A stretch of 64,000 nt of DNA, from positions 186,001 to 250,000 of the forward strand of contig NZ_RWKI01000002.1 in NCBI RefSeq assembly GCF_003984645.1. Direction: 5' to 3'. Below, piece by piece: positions 55,681-64,000 of the stretch (its first letter is position 1; every line of letters begins with the position of its first letter). Position numbers and translations under genes: made by a program. The notes under the pieces were generated by a model that saw nothing but the letters and a program-made list of their open reading frames with translations, made no database searches and had not been told where the DNA came from. This DNA is from Variovorax sp. MHTC-1. Its GTDB lineage: Bacteria > Pseudomonadota > Gammaproteobacteria > Burkholderiales > Burkholderiaceae_C.

Positions 55681-56634
55681 TCACACGGTGGCGCCTGCGT
55701 TCGGATCGTCCGGATCGCCCTCGCGCTTGATCGGCCCCTTGACCAGGTCCTCCCGCTTCACGCCCAGCCACATCGCGATCGCCGCCGCCACGAAGGCCGA
55801 CGAGTAGATGCCGAACAGGATGCCGATCGTCAGCGCCAGCGCGAAGTAGTGCAGCGTGGGGCCGCCGAAGAAGAACATCGAGAGCACCACCAGTTGGGTC
55901 GAGCCGTGCGTGATGATGGTGCGGCTGATGGTCGAGGTGATCGCGTTGTCGATGACTTCGCGTGTCGTCATCTTGCGGTAGCGCCGGAAGTTCTCGCGCA
56001 CGCGGTCGAAGATGACCACCGACTCGTTGACCGAATAGCCCAGCACCGCCAGCACCGCCGCCAGCACGGCGAGCGAGAACTCCCATTGGAAGAAGGCGAA
56101 GAAGCCCAGGATGATCACCACGTCGTGCAGGTTGGCGAGCACGGTGGCGACCGCGAACTTCCATTCGAAGCGGAAGGCCAGGTAGACCATGATGCCGACC
56201 ACCACCATGCCCAGCGCCTTCAGGCCGTTGGTGGTGAGCTCCTCGCCCACCTGCGGGCCGACAAATTCGTTGCTGCGCAAGGTGGCCGATGGGTCTGCCG
56301 CCTTGAGCGCCGCCATCACTTGCTCGCTCTGCTGGGCCGAGGTCTGGCCTTTTTGCACCGGCAGGCGGATCTGCACGTCGCGCGAGGTGCCGAAGTTCTG
56401 CACCTGCACCTCGGGGTAGCCGAGCTTGCCTACGGTCTCGCGCACCTTGCCGACGTCGACCGATTGCTGGTAGGCGACCTCCATCACGGTGCCGCCGGTG
56501 AACTCGACCGACAGGTGCAGCCCGCGGTGGAACAGGAAGAACACCGCCAGCAGGAAGGTGATGATGGAAATCGCGTTCAGCACCAGCGCGTGGCGCATGA
56601 ACGGGATGGTCCGGTGGATGCGGAAGAACTCCAT
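55681..56634 (-). CDS. secF: protein translocase subunit SecF
   Basis: SecF forms with SecD an inner-membrane complex that uses the proton gradient to help the Sec translocon. The 317-residue protein has six membrane segments and family stretches: GLHLSVEFTGGTVMEV, LAVLGYSVNESVVIFDRVRE and the C-terminal FGIYSSAFVAAAIAMWLG. ATG 56634 lies 8 bases after the secD stop, so the genes are translated together. Confidence 0.97.
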   Translation of the reverse strand: MEFFRIHRTIPFMRHALVLNAISIITFLLAVFFLFHRGLHLSVEFTGGTVMEVAYQQSVDVGKVRETVGKLGYPEVQVQNFGTSRDVQIRLPVQKGQTSAQQSEQVMAALKAADPSATLRSNEFVGPQVGEELTTNGLKALGMVVVGIMVYLAFRFEWKFAVATVLANLHDVVIILGFFAFFQWEFSLAVLAAVLAVLGYSVNESVVIFDRVRENFRRYRKMTTREVIDNAITSTISRTIITHGSTQLVVLSMFFFGGPTLHYFALALTIGILFGIYSSAFVAAAIAMWLGVKREDLVKGPIKREGDPDDPNAGATV

Positions 56635-56642
56635 TTTTTCCC

Positions 56643-58523
56643 TTACTTGACGTCGGCCATGGTCTTGCCGGCGTCCGGCTTCCAGACCGTACCGATCGAC
56701 AGGCTCTTGAGCTTCTTCTTGCTGCCGTACCAGAAGTTCACCAGCCCGCGCGAGAAGAACACCGCCGAGAACATGGAGGTGACGATGCCGATGCAGTGCA
56801 CCACGGCGAAGCCGCGCACCGGGCCCGAGCCGAAGGCCAGCAGCGCGATGCCCGCGATCAGTGTGGTCACGTTGGAATCGAGAATCGTGCCCCAGGCGCG
56901 GTCATAGCCCGCATGGATGGCCGCCTGCGGCGAGGCGCCGTTGCGCAGTTCCTCGCGCACGCGCTCGTTGATCAGCACGTTGGAGTCGATGGCCACGCCG
57001 ATCGCGAGCGCCATCGCCGCGATGCCGGGCAGCGTGAGCGTGGCCTGCAGCATCGAAAGGATTGCGACCAGCAGCAGCAGGTTGACGGCGAGCGCGATCG
57101 ACGAGATCACGCCGAACAGCGCGTAGTACGCGCACATGAAGATCATGATGGCGATGAAGCCGTACATCACGCTCTTGAAGCCCTTCTCGATGTTGTCGGC
57201 ACCCAGGGTCGGACCGATGGTGCGTTCCTGGATGATTTCCATCGGCGCGGCCAGCGAGCCGGCGCGCAGCAGCAGCGCGAGGTCGTTGGCCTCGACCACC
57301 GTCATCGAGCCCGAGATCTGGAAGCGGTTGCCGAGCTCGCCGTTGATCGACGGTGCGGTCAGGACCTCGCCCTTGCCCTTTTCGAAGATCAGCATCGCCA
57401 TGCGCTTGCGGAAGTTCTCGCGACTCACGTCGCGCATGATGCGGCCGCCCTTGGAATCCATGGTCAGGTCGACCTTGGGCTGCTGGGTCTGCGAGTCGAA
57501 GCCGGGTTGCGCGTCGGTGAGGTTCTCGCCCGTCACCAGCACCTGTTTCTTGACGATGACGGCGCGGCCTTCGCGATCGAGGAATTTCTCGGAGCCGAAG
57601 GGCACAGGGCCGCTGCCGGTTTCGGCCGCGCGGCCTTCGGCCGACTCGTCGACCAAGCGCATCTCGAGCGTGGCGGTGCGGCCCAGGATGTCCTTGGCCT
57701 TGGCCGTGTCTTGCACGCCCGGCAGCTGCACCACGATGCGGTCCAGGCCCTGCTGCTGGATCACCGGCTCGGCCACGCCGAGCTCGTTGATCCGGTTGTG
57801 CAGGGTCGTGATGTTCTGCTTGAGCGCCGCATCCTGCAGCCGGCGCGCGGCCTCGGGCTTGATGGTGGCGACGAGCCTCCACTCGCTGCCTTCCTGGCTC
57901 TCGGTCGTCGCGAGATCCGGGAACTGGTCCTGGATCAGCGCCTTGGCTGCGTCCAGCCCGGCGGCATCGCGGAAGCGCACCTCGATGGTCTGGCCGTTGC
58001 GGTTGACCGAGGTGCCGCGGACATTTTTGTCGCGCAGGCCGGTGCGCAGATCGTTGGCGAAGGACTCGGCCCGCTTGTCGATGGCGCCCTTCATGTCGAC
58101 CTGCAGCAGGAAGTCGACGCCGCCGCGCAGGTCCAGGCCCAGATACATCGGGTAGGCGTGCAGCGCGGCGAGCCATGCCGGCGAGCGCGACACCAGGTTG
58201 AGCGCCACGATGTAGGGCGGGTCGCTCGGGTCCGGCACCAGCGCGCGCTGCAGCACGTCGCGCGCCTTCAGCTGGTCGTCGGTGCTGAGGAAGCGCGCGC
58301 GCACCGAGGTGGCGTCCAGCGTCATCAGGTCGGGCGCGAGCCCGGCGGCCTTCAGCGCCTCGGCCACGCGGGCCTGGGTACCGGCGTCGACCTTGACGGT
58401 CGACTTGCCCGCGGATACCTGCACCGCAGGCGCCTCGCCGAAGAAATTGGGCAGGGCATAGATCAGCCCCACGAGCAGCACGATCACGATGATCGCGTAC
58501 TTCCAGACCGGATATCGGTTCAT
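56643..58523 (-). CDS. secD: protein translocase subunit SecD
   Basis: SecD is the large subunit of the proton-driven SecDF complex. The 626-residue protein has a first membrane segment (YAIIVIVLLVGLIYALPNFF), a large periplasmic domain with LGLDLRGGVDFLLQVDMKGA, and five later membrane segments including LTLPGIAAMALAIGVAIDSN and NERVREELRNG, the family hallmarks. It is the middle gene of yajC-secD-secF. The gap to yajC is 187 bases and holds repeats. Confidence 0.97.
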   Translation of the reverse strand: MNRYPVWKYAIIVIVLLVGLIYALPNFFGEAPAVQVSAGKSTVKVDAGTQARVAEALKAAGLAPDLMTLDATSVRARFLSTDDQLKARDVLQRALVPDPSDPPYIVALNLVSRSPAWLAALHAYPMYLGLDLRGGVDFLLQVDMKGAIDKRAESFANDLRTGLRDKNVRGTSVNRNGQTIEVRFRDAAGLDAAKALIQDQFPDLATTESQEGSEWRLVATIKPEAARRLQDAALKQNITTLHNRINELGVAEPVIQQQGLDRIVVQLPGVQDTAKAKDILGRTATLEMRLVDESAEGRAAETGSGPVPFGSEKFLDREGRAVIVKKQVLVTGENLTDAQPGFDSQTQQPKVDLTMDSKGGRIMRDVSRENFRKRMAMLIFEKGKGEVLTAPSINGELGNRFQISGSMTVVEANDLALLLRAGSLAAPMEIIQERTIGPTLGADNIEKGFKSVMYGFIAIMIFMCAYYALFGVISSIALAVNLLLLVAILSMLQATLTLPGIAAMALAIGVAIDSNVLINERVREELRNGASPQAAIHAGYDRAWGTILDSNVTTLIAGIALLAFGSGPVRGFAVVHCIGIVTSMFSAVFFSRGLVNFWYGSKKKLKSLSIGTVWKPDAGKTMADVK

Positions 58524-58533
58524 AGCTTTGCTC

Positions 58534-58614
58534 GTCCCCAGGCTGCGCGCACTGCGTGTCGCTTCGCCGACCCCCTACCGGGGGCGCTGCCTATGGCCCG
58601 GCAAAGCCGGTTCC
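58534..58614 (+). repeat. Composite repeat in yajC-secD gap: family A copy 5 and partial family B
   Basis: tccccaggctgcgcgcactg to cttcgccgaccccctaccgg (58534-58576) is a family A copy with the hairpin ccccc-tac-cgggg. At 58595-58614 the 20 bases ggcccggcaaagccggttcc are an inverted partial copy of family B. The next 96 bases contain a further hairpin, ccggcgaagccgg (58686-58698), near the yajC stop. Two unrelated repeat families side by side suggest a preferred target. Confidence 0.75.
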
Positions 58615-58710
58615 ATGGCAGCCCACGAACGCGGCGCGCTACGCGCGGCCGATGGAGAAAATGGTCACTGCACATTGCATTTCGGCCGGCGAAGCCGGCT
58701 GGGGGAAGCA

Positions 58711-59043
58711 TTACTTGATGGCGCCTTTGGGCAGCACTTGCACGACCGCCGAGCGCTGCAGCTGCACTTCGACGCCCTTGGCGATCTCGACCGTCAGGTA
58801 TTGGTCGCCGAGCTGGGTGATCTTGCCGAGCAGGCCGCCGGCGGTCGCCACCTCGTCGCCCTTGGCCAGGGCGTCGATCATGGCGCGCGCTTCCTTCTGG
58901 CGCTTCATCTGCGGGCGGATCATCACGAAATACAGCACCACGAACATCAACACCAGCGGCAGCATGCTGCCGAGCGAGGACATCATGTCGCCGCCGCCGG
59001 CAGCAGCAGGCGCGGTCTGGGCGAAAGCAGAGGAAATGAACAA
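58711..59043 (-). CDS. yajC: preprotein translocase subunit YajC
   Basis: YajC is a small single-span protein that joins the SecDF complex. I place the start at TTG 59043 with the ribosome site ggag 6 bases upstream, giving 110 residues, the usual length, and the family-typical N-terminus FISSAFAQTAPAA. A longer frame to 59112 adds a leader not seen in the family. The membrane segment is LPLVLMFVVLYFVMI, followed by RPQMKRQKEAR, the hallmark, and ITQLGDQYLTVEIAKGVEVQ. Confidence 0.9.
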   Translation of the reverse strand: MFISSAFAQTAPAAAGGGDMMSSLGSMLPLVLMFVVLYFVMIRPQMKRQKEARAMIDALAKGDEVATAGGLLGKITQLGDQYLTVEIAKGVEVQLQRSAVVQVLPKGAIK

Positions 59044-59251
59044 GGAAGTCTCCAGCAGAGGGAAGTGATAAGAGCGTGAAACCCCGCCGGGGTTCACGCG
59101 TCCGCGGCGCATGACGCGGCCGCACAGCGCGGGGCCGAGCCGCGCACAGCATCGAGCATTGTATTCGGCGACGTCCGCCCCGCCGACGTGCTAACCCGGC
59201 GACGGATTCAGGGCTTTCGGGGCCGCGCCAGGCGGTCCGCCCGCGCGCGCC

Positions 59252-62200
59252 TCAGGCTGCAGCGCGCTGCGCCTGCGGATCGCGCCACTTGGCCACCAGC
59301 TCGGCCCAGCGCTTGCGCGCGGCCGCCAGGTTGCGCTCCTTGACGTGGCCGTAGCCGCGGATCTGCTCGGGCAGGCTCGCGATTTCGAGCGCGAGCGCAT
59401 GGTTGCCGGCGTTCAGCCCGGCCAGCACTTCGTCGATGCTGGCACGGTACTCGGCGATCAGCGCGCGCTCGGTCTTGCGCTCTTCGGTGCGGCCGAAGAC
59501 GTCGAGCGCCGTGCCGCGCAGACCCTTGAGCTTGGCGAGCAACCGGAAGCCGGTCAGCATCGCGGGGCCGAACTTCTGCTTCTGCAGTTCGCCTTTGGCA
59601 TTGCGCTTGGCGATGATCGGCGGGGCCAGGTGGTAGTGGAGCTTGAAGTCGCCCTCGAACATGCCCTCGACCCGATCGAGGAAGCTGCGGTCGGTGTGCA
59701 GGCGCGCGACTTCGTACTCGTCCTTGTAGGCCATGAGCTTGAACAGGTAGCGCGCCACCGCTTCGGTCAAACTGGTTTTGCCCAGCGCCGACTCGGCCTG
59801 CTGCACCTTCGCGACGAAGGCCTTGTACTGCCCCGCATAGGCCGCGTTCTGGTAGCCGGCGAGGAACTCGGCGCGGCGCGGGACCAGGCTCTCGATCGTG
59901 TCGCGCTTCTTGAACTCGATGACCTGGCCGGGCGAGATGCGCTTTTGCAGCGCTTCCGGCCGCTGCGCGGCCTGGCGCCCCCATTCGAAGGCGGCCTTGT
60001 TGTTCTCGATCGCCACCGCATTGAGCTCGATCGCGCGCATCAGCGACGCATGCTCGAGCGGAAGCCAGCCCTTCTGCCAGGCGTAGCCCAGGATCATCGG
60101 ATTGACGTAGATGCTGTCGCCCATCAGCGAGGTCGCGGCCGCATCGGCATCGAAGGCGCCGACGCCTTCGACTCCCACGGCGCGCGCGATCTCGGCGGCG
60201 CAGGCTTCCTGCGGGTTCTGCCAGTTGGCGTTGCGCACGAAGGCCGCCGTCGGCGTGCTGTGGCTGTTGAGCGCGACATGGGTGCGCCCTTCGCGCATGC
60301 GCGCCATGGTTTCGGCGTTCACGCTGACCAGCGGGTCGCAAGCCAGGATCAGGTCGGCCGCCGCTGTGCCCACGCGCGTGGTGCGGATGTCGTCCTGCGT
60401 GTCGCCGATCAGCACGTGGCTCCAGGTGGCACCGCCCTTCTGCGCCAGCCCGGCCGCGTCCTGCGTGACGATGCCCTTGCCCTCGATGTGGGCCGCCATG
60501 CCCAGCAGCTGGCCGATGGTGATGACGCCGGTACCGCCGACGCCCGCCACCACCACGCCCCAGACCTTGCCGCCCGAAAGCGAAGGCAGGGCCGGCTCTG
60601 CAAGCGCACCCAGCTCCGCCGGCGTGGCGGACTTGTCCTTCGCCTTCTTCTTGAGCTGACCGCCTTCGACGGTCACGAAGCTCGGGCAGAAGCCCTTCAG
60701 GCAGCTCATGTCCTTGTTGCAGGTGCTCTGGTTGATGGTGCGCTTGCGGCCGAACTCGGTCTCCAGCGGCTCGACCGAGAGGCAATTGCTCTGCACGCTG
60801 CAGTCGCCGCAGCCTTCGCAGACCAGGTCGTTGATCACCACGCGTTTGGCCGGATCGACTGCCGTGCCGCGCTTGCGGCGGCGGCGCTTCTCGGTGGCGC
60901 AGGTCTGGTCGTAGATGATGGCCGTGGTGCCCTTGATTTCGCGGAACTCGCGCTGGACCTCGTCCAGCTCGTCGCGATGGCGCACCTTCACGTCCTGGCC
61001 CGGCACGTTCACGCCCTCGTACTTCTCGGGCTCGTCGGTCACGACCACGACCTTGACCGCGCCTTCGGCATGCAGGCTTTCGGCGATCTGCAACACCGAG
61101 TGGCCCTCGGGCCGCTCGCCGACCTGCTGGCCGCCGGTCATGGCGACCGCGTCGTTGTAGAGGATCTTGTAGGTGATGTTGACGCCGGCCGCGATGCTCT
61201 GGCGGATCGCCAGCAGGCCGCTGTGGAAGTAGGTTCCGTCGCCGAGGTTGGCGAAGATGTGCTGGTCGGTGGTGAAGGGCTGCTGGCCGACCCACGGCAC
61301 GCCCTCGCCGCCCATCTGCGTGAAGCCCAGCGTCGAGCGATCCATCCAGGTCGCCATGAAATGGCAGCCGATGCCCGCCATCGCGCGCGAACCCTCGGGC
61401 ACCACGGTGCTGGTGTTGTGCGGGCAGCCGGAGCAGAACCAAGGCTGGCGTGCGGCGTCCGACACGCCGACGGTCTGCGGCGCCGCCATCGCCTGCTCCT
61501 TGGCCTCGAGGATGGCGAGCTGCGCATCGATGCGCGCGGCCATGTCGGCGCCGGCGGCAGCCAGGAGGCCGCTCTTCTTCAGGCGCTGCGCGATCGCCTT
61601 GGCGATCAGTGCCGGGTTCAGGTCGGCATTGGCGCGCAACAGCGTGTGCGAGGTCGGATTGGGCATCGACCATTCGCCGCCGGAGTAGCCCTCGGCCTCG
61701 TACACCTCGCCCTCGTCGAACTTGCCGACCACGTTGGGCCGCACGTCGGCGCGCCAGTTGTAGAGCTCTTCCTTGAGCTGGTATTCGATGACCTGGCGCT
61801 TCTCCTCGACCACCAGGATCTCCTGCAGGCCGGTGGCGAAGGCGCGCGTGAGCTGCGCCTCCAGCGGCCACACGACCGCGACCTTGTGCAGCCGGATGCC
61901 GAGCTGGCGGCAGGCTGCGTCGTCCAGGCCCAGGTCGAGCAGCGCCTGGCGCGTGTCGTTGAAGGCCTTGCCGCTGGCCATGATGCCGAAGCGGTCGTTC
62001 GGGCCTTCGATCACGTTGTGATTGAGCCGGTTGGCGCGGATGTAGGCCAGTGCGGCGTACCACTTGTAGTGCATGAGCCGCGCCTCCTGCTCCAGCGCAT
62101 GGTCGGGCCAGCGGATGTGCAGGCCGCCGGGCGGCATCTGGAAGTCGGTGGGCATCACGATCTCGACGCGCTCGGGGTCGATCATCGCGGTGGCGCTCGA

Positions 62201-62857
62201 TTCGACGATCTCCTGGATCGTCTTCATGCCCGACCAGATGCCGGCGAAGCGGCTCATCGCGAAGGCATGGATGCCGAGATCCAGGATCTCCTGCACGTTG
62301 GTCGGGAAGAACACCGGCGTGCCGCAGGCCTTGAAGATGTGGTCGCTCTGGTGCGCCGCGGTCGAGCTCTTGGAGATGTGGTCGTCGCCGGCCACTGCGA
62401 TCACGCCGCCCCAGGGTGTGGTCCCGGCCATGTTGGCGTGCTTGAAGACGTCGGAGCAGCGGTCTACACCAGGGCCCTTGCCGTACCAGATGCCGAACAC
62501 GCCGTCGTACTTGTTGGTGCCCGCGGGCGAGAAGCCCAACTGCTGGGTGCCCCAGAGCGCGGTGGCCGCGAGCTCCTCGTTCACGCCCGGCTGGAACACG
62601 ATGTGCTGTTCCTTCAGGTACTTGCTGGCCTTCCAGAGCGCCTGGTCGTAGCCGCCGAGCGGCGAGCCGCGGTAGCCGCTGACGAAGCCGGCCGTGTTCT
62701 TGCCGGCCTGCTTGTCGCGCAGGCGCTGCAGCATCGGCAGCTTGACCAGGGCCTGCACGCCGGACATGAAGGCGCGGCCGTAGTCGAGTGAATATTTGTC
62801 GTCGAGCGTGACGGTTTCCAGGGCCTTGCGGATGTGTTCCGGCAGCGGTGCGTTCAT
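59252..62857 (-). CDS. indolepyruvate ferredoxin oxidoreductase, fused subunits
   Basis: A 1201-residue enzyme that converts 2-ketoacids from aromatic or branched-chain amino acids to acyl-CoA, with ferredoxin reduction. The N-terminal region (about 40-400) matches the alpha (pyrimidine-binding) part; the thiamine-binding part is about 450-650 (GDGTYFHSGLLAIRQS, CSGCPHNTSTV). Cysteine clusters CEGCGDCSVQSNC and CNKDMSCLKGFCPSF follow, then the gamma domain (VVVAGVGGTGVITIGQLLG). The C-terminal part is the late helical domain often found in this fused type. ATG 62857 has a ribosome site (ggaga); a frame extending to 62998 is unlikely. It is divergent from an Lrp regulator that probably controls it. 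Confidence 0.95.
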   Translation of the reverse strand: MNAPLPEHIRKALETVTLDDKYSLDYGRAFMSGVQALVKLPMLQRLRDKQAGKNTAGFVSGYRGSPLGGYDQALWKASKYLKEQHIVFQPGVNEELAATALWGTQQLGFSPAGTNKYDGVFGIWYGKGPGVDRCSDVFKHANMAGTTPWGGVIAVAGDDHISKSSTAAHQSDHIFKACGTPVFFPTNVQEILDLGIHAFAMSRFAGIWSGMKTIQEIVESSATAMIDPERVEIVMPTDFQMPPGGLHIRWPDHALEQEARLMHYKWYAALAYIRANRLNHNVIEGPNDRFGIMASGKAFNDTRQALLDLGLDDAACRQLGIRLHKVAVVWPLEAQLTRAFATGLQEILVVEEKRQVIEYQLKEELYNWRADVRPNVVGKFDEGEVYEAEGYSGGEWSMPNPTSHTLLRANADLNPALIAKAIAQRLKKSGLLAAAGADMAARIDAQLAILEAKEQAMAAPQTVGVSDAARQPWFCSGCPHNTSTVVPEGSRAMAGIGCHFMATWMDRSTLGFTQMGGEGVPWVGQQPFTTDQHIFANLGDGTYFHSGLLAIRQSIAAGVNITYKILYNDAVAMTGGQQVGERPEGHSVLQIAESLHAEGAVKVVVVTDEPEKYEGVNVPGQDVKVRHRDELDEVQREFREIKGTTAIIYDQTCATEKRRRRKRGTAVDPAKRVVINDLVCEGCGDCSVQSNCLSVEPLETEFGRKRTINQSTCNKDMSCLKGFCPSFVTVEGGQLKKKAKDKSATPAELGALAEPALPSLSGGKVWGVVVAGVGGTGVITIGQLLGMAAHIEGKGIVTQDAAGLAQKGGATWSHVLIGDTQDDIRTTRVGTAAADLILACDPLVSVNAETMARMREGRTHVALNSHSTPTAAFVRNANWQNPQEACAAEIARAVGVEGVGAFDADAAATSLMGDSIYVNPMILGYAWQKGWLPLEHASLMRAIELNAVAIENNKAAFEWGRQAAQRPEALQKRISPGQVIEFKKRDTIESLVPRRAEFLAGYQNAAYAGQYKAFVAKVQQAESALGKTSLTEAVARYLFKLMAYKDEYEVARLHTDRSFLDRVEGMFEGDFKLHYHLAPPIIAKRNAKGELQKQKFGPAMLTGFRLLAKLKGLRGTALDVFGRTEERKTERALIAEYRASIDEVLAGLNAGNHALALEIASLPEQIRGYGHVKERNLAAARKRWAELVAKWRDPQAQRAAA

Positions 62858-62993
62858 CGAGTTTGTCTCCGTGGCTGTGCCTTGTGGGCTTGGCGGTTGG
62901 CGGCGAGGCGTCCGGGTAGGAACACACCCCGCAGCCATCATGCTCGCAAAGTGTATGCCTGCTGCCTTGATAGGTGTTTGCGTTCTTTGCCCA

Positions 62994-63012
62994 TTCAAGA
63001 CCGTGTTTTGAA
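62994..63012. promoter_or_regulatory. inverted repeat in ior/lrp-type divergent region
   Basis: ttcaa-N9-ttgaa lies 26 bases before the ATG of the Lrp-type gene. Lrp/AsnC-family proteins bind A/T-rich dyads in such positions and often regulate themselves, so this is a candidate operator for both genes. Confidence 0.4.
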
Positions 63013-63037
63013 AGGATCTTGCTTAAACTAGGCCTCC

Positions 63038-63550
63038 ATGGAAAGCATTGACAAATTCGACCTCGCGATCCTGCAAGAACTGCAGGCCGATGCCCGGCTC
63101 ACCAACGCCGAGCTGGCCCAGCGCGTGGGGCTCTCGGCCGCGCCCTGCTGGCGCCGCGTGCGGGCGCTCGAGACCGCCGGCTACATCCGCGGCTACCACG
63201 CCGAGATCGACCGCCACAAGATCGGCCTGGGCGTGCTCGCCTTCGTGCGCCTGGACACCGACCGCGCCACCGGCGAAGTCACGCGCAAGATCGAGGAAGC
63301 GATCCGCAAGCTGCCCGAAGTGGTGGCCTGCCACTACATCAGCGGCACCGGCATGTTCGAGCTGCAGGTGGTCGCCGAAGACCTGGACGGCTTCTCGCGC
63401 TTCGCGCTCAACAGCCTGATGCACCTGCCCAATGTGAAAGACCTGCACACCAGCTTCTCGCTCGGCGAGGTCAAGGCCAGCCGAGCGCTGCCGCTGGGCC
63501 ACCTGGCGAAGAAGCCGGCCAAGTCCGGCAAGCCGGGCGCGGGACAATAG
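63038..63550 (+). CDS. Lrp/AsnC-family regulator
   Basis: A 170-residue regulator with the AsnC-type helix-turn-helix (about 5-60: FDLAILQELQADARLTNAEL, RVGLSAAPCWRRVRALE) and the effector RAM domain (GVLAFVRLDTDRATGEVTR, LPEVVACHYISGTGMFELQV). The C-terminus is lysine-rich and probably disordered. It is divergent from the ior gene and separated from the MFS gene by 6 bases. In such proteins the effector is often an amino acid; here an aromatic or branched-chain one would fit the ior neighbour. Confidence 0.93.
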   Translation: MESIDKFDLAILQELQADARLTNAELAQRVGLSAAPCWRRVRALETAGYIRGYHAEIDRHKIGLGVLAFVRLDTDRATGEVTRKIEEAIRKLPEVVACHYISGTGMFELQVVAEDLDGFSRFALNSLMHLPNVKDLHTSFSLGEVKASRALPLGHLAKKPAKSGKPGAGQ

Positions 63551-63556
63551 CGGCCG

Positions 63557-64000
63557 ATGCCACCGATCTCGACCGAGGAAACCCCCGTCGCCCCCTTGCG
63601 CGCGCAGCCGCCGCGCATCGGCCCCTTCGAACCGCTCAGGCAGCCGGTGTTCCGCATGCTGTGGAGCACCTGGCTGGTCGCCAACGTCTGCATGTGGATG
63701 AACGACGTGGCGGCGGCCTGGATGATGACCTCGCTGACCACCTCGCCGATCTGGGTCGCGCTGGTGCAGTCGGCCTCCACGCTGCCGGTGTTCCTGCTCG
63801 GGCTGCCCAGCGGCGCGCTGGCCGACATCCTGGACCGGCGCCGCTGGCTGGTCGCCACCCAGTTCTGGCTCGCCGGCACAGCGATCGTGCTGTGCGGCGC
63901 CGTGGTGCTGGACCTCATGACCGCGCCGCTCCTGCTGGCGCTGACCTTCGCCAACGGCATCGGCCTGGCGCTGCGCTGGCCGGTGTTCTCGGCCATCGTG
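63557..64000 (+). CDS. MFS transporter, 3' truncated by window edge
   Basis: The first 148 codons of a gene that runs beyond the window. After a Pro/Ala/Arg-rich leader the protein has membrane segments beginning WSTWLVANVCMWMNDVAAAW and SASTLPVFLLGLPSGALADI, followed by LDRRRWLVATQFWLAGT, the usual MFS loop motif. The pattern resembles the MFS_3/EntS-like exporter group. ATG 63557 is 6 bases after the Lrp-type stop. The substrate cannot be told. Confidence 0.88.
   Translation, partial: MPPISTEETPVAPLRAQPPRIGPFEPLRQPVFRMLWSTWLVANVCMWMNDVAAAWMMTSLTTSPIWVALVQSASTLPVFLLGLPSGALADILDRRRWLVATQFWLAGTAIVLCGAVVLDLMTAPLLLALTFANGIGLALRWPVFSAIV

Noticed and set aside
59345-62791. A 1148-codon open frame on the plus strand opposite the ior gene
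   Set aside because: It is antisense to an unmistakable enzyme; high GC keeps stops rare on the opposite strand, and the translation shows no domain.

Overview
The window is 64 kb of GC-rich, densely packed chromosome from a betaproteobacterium. The gene content fits Burkholderiales, family Comamonadaceae, and Variovorax or a close relative is the best guess. Reasons: a homogentisate operon behind an IclR regulator, an orphan tripartite-tricarboxylate binding protein, a fused indolepyruvate ferredoxin oxidoreductase divergent from an Lrp regulator, the def/LysM/dprA/smg block, and short repeats placed next to gene ends. The taxonomy is inference. Genes are packed with many 4-base ATGA or GTGA overlaps, and no gene-free stretch exceeds about 300 bases. 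I saw no rRNA, tRNA, CRISPR array, insertion sequence or prophage.

Layout. 1-5.7 kb: two hybrid histidine kinases (the first cut by the window edge) converging on a small receiver plus kinase-like pair. 5.8-12.2 kb: homogentisate catabolic operon (beta-lactamase-fold protein, FAD monooxygenase, DUF2783, hmgA, fahA) divergent from an IclR regulator. 12.1-17.4 kb: GlsB-like membrane protein, two GFA-family proteins with a thioesterase, and a secreted DUF1800/DUF1501 pair. 17.6-28.8 kb: housekeeping genes: pyrF, uracil-DNA glycosylase, rimI, tsaB, an EamA transporter, dacB, a lipoprotein hydrolase, a Sua5-type enzyme, purK, purE, a CnoX-like thioredoxin and a META lipoprotein. 28.9-34.4 kb: an accessory cassette of class III nucleotidyl cyclase, vanadium-haloperoxidase/PAP2 enzyme with a Gly-Trp-Gly repeat at its N-terminus, subtilisin-like protease, and a convergent CRP-family regulator. 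34.4-40.3 kb: a LuxR-type regulator whose leader can hide its own ribosome site, then purC, fba, pyk and pgk. 40.3-46.8 kb: a second aromatic-catabolism-like operon under a LysR regulator, repeating the FAD monooxygenase/DUF2783/beta-lactamase-fold trio. 46.8-55.6 kb: azlCD, fmt, a lipoprotein, def, a LysM protein, dprA (broken by two apparent single-base deletions), smg and a DUF1631 gene. 55.7-64 kb: secF, secD, yajC, the fused ior gene, an Lrp regulator and the start of an MFS transporter.

How the genes work together. The hmg operon opens the homogentisate ring and splits fumarylacetoacetate; its FAD enzyme may feed hydroxylated aromatics into it. tsaB and the Sua5 enzyme serve tRNA t6A synthesis; purE, purK, purC and pyrF serve nucleotide synthesis; fba, pgk and pyk are glycolytic. 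The most intriguing locus is the cyclase, (GWG)7 haloperoxidase and protease operon facing a CRP-like protein that keeps the cyclic-nucleotide contact residues. The parts are recognisable but I know of no described system with this combination.
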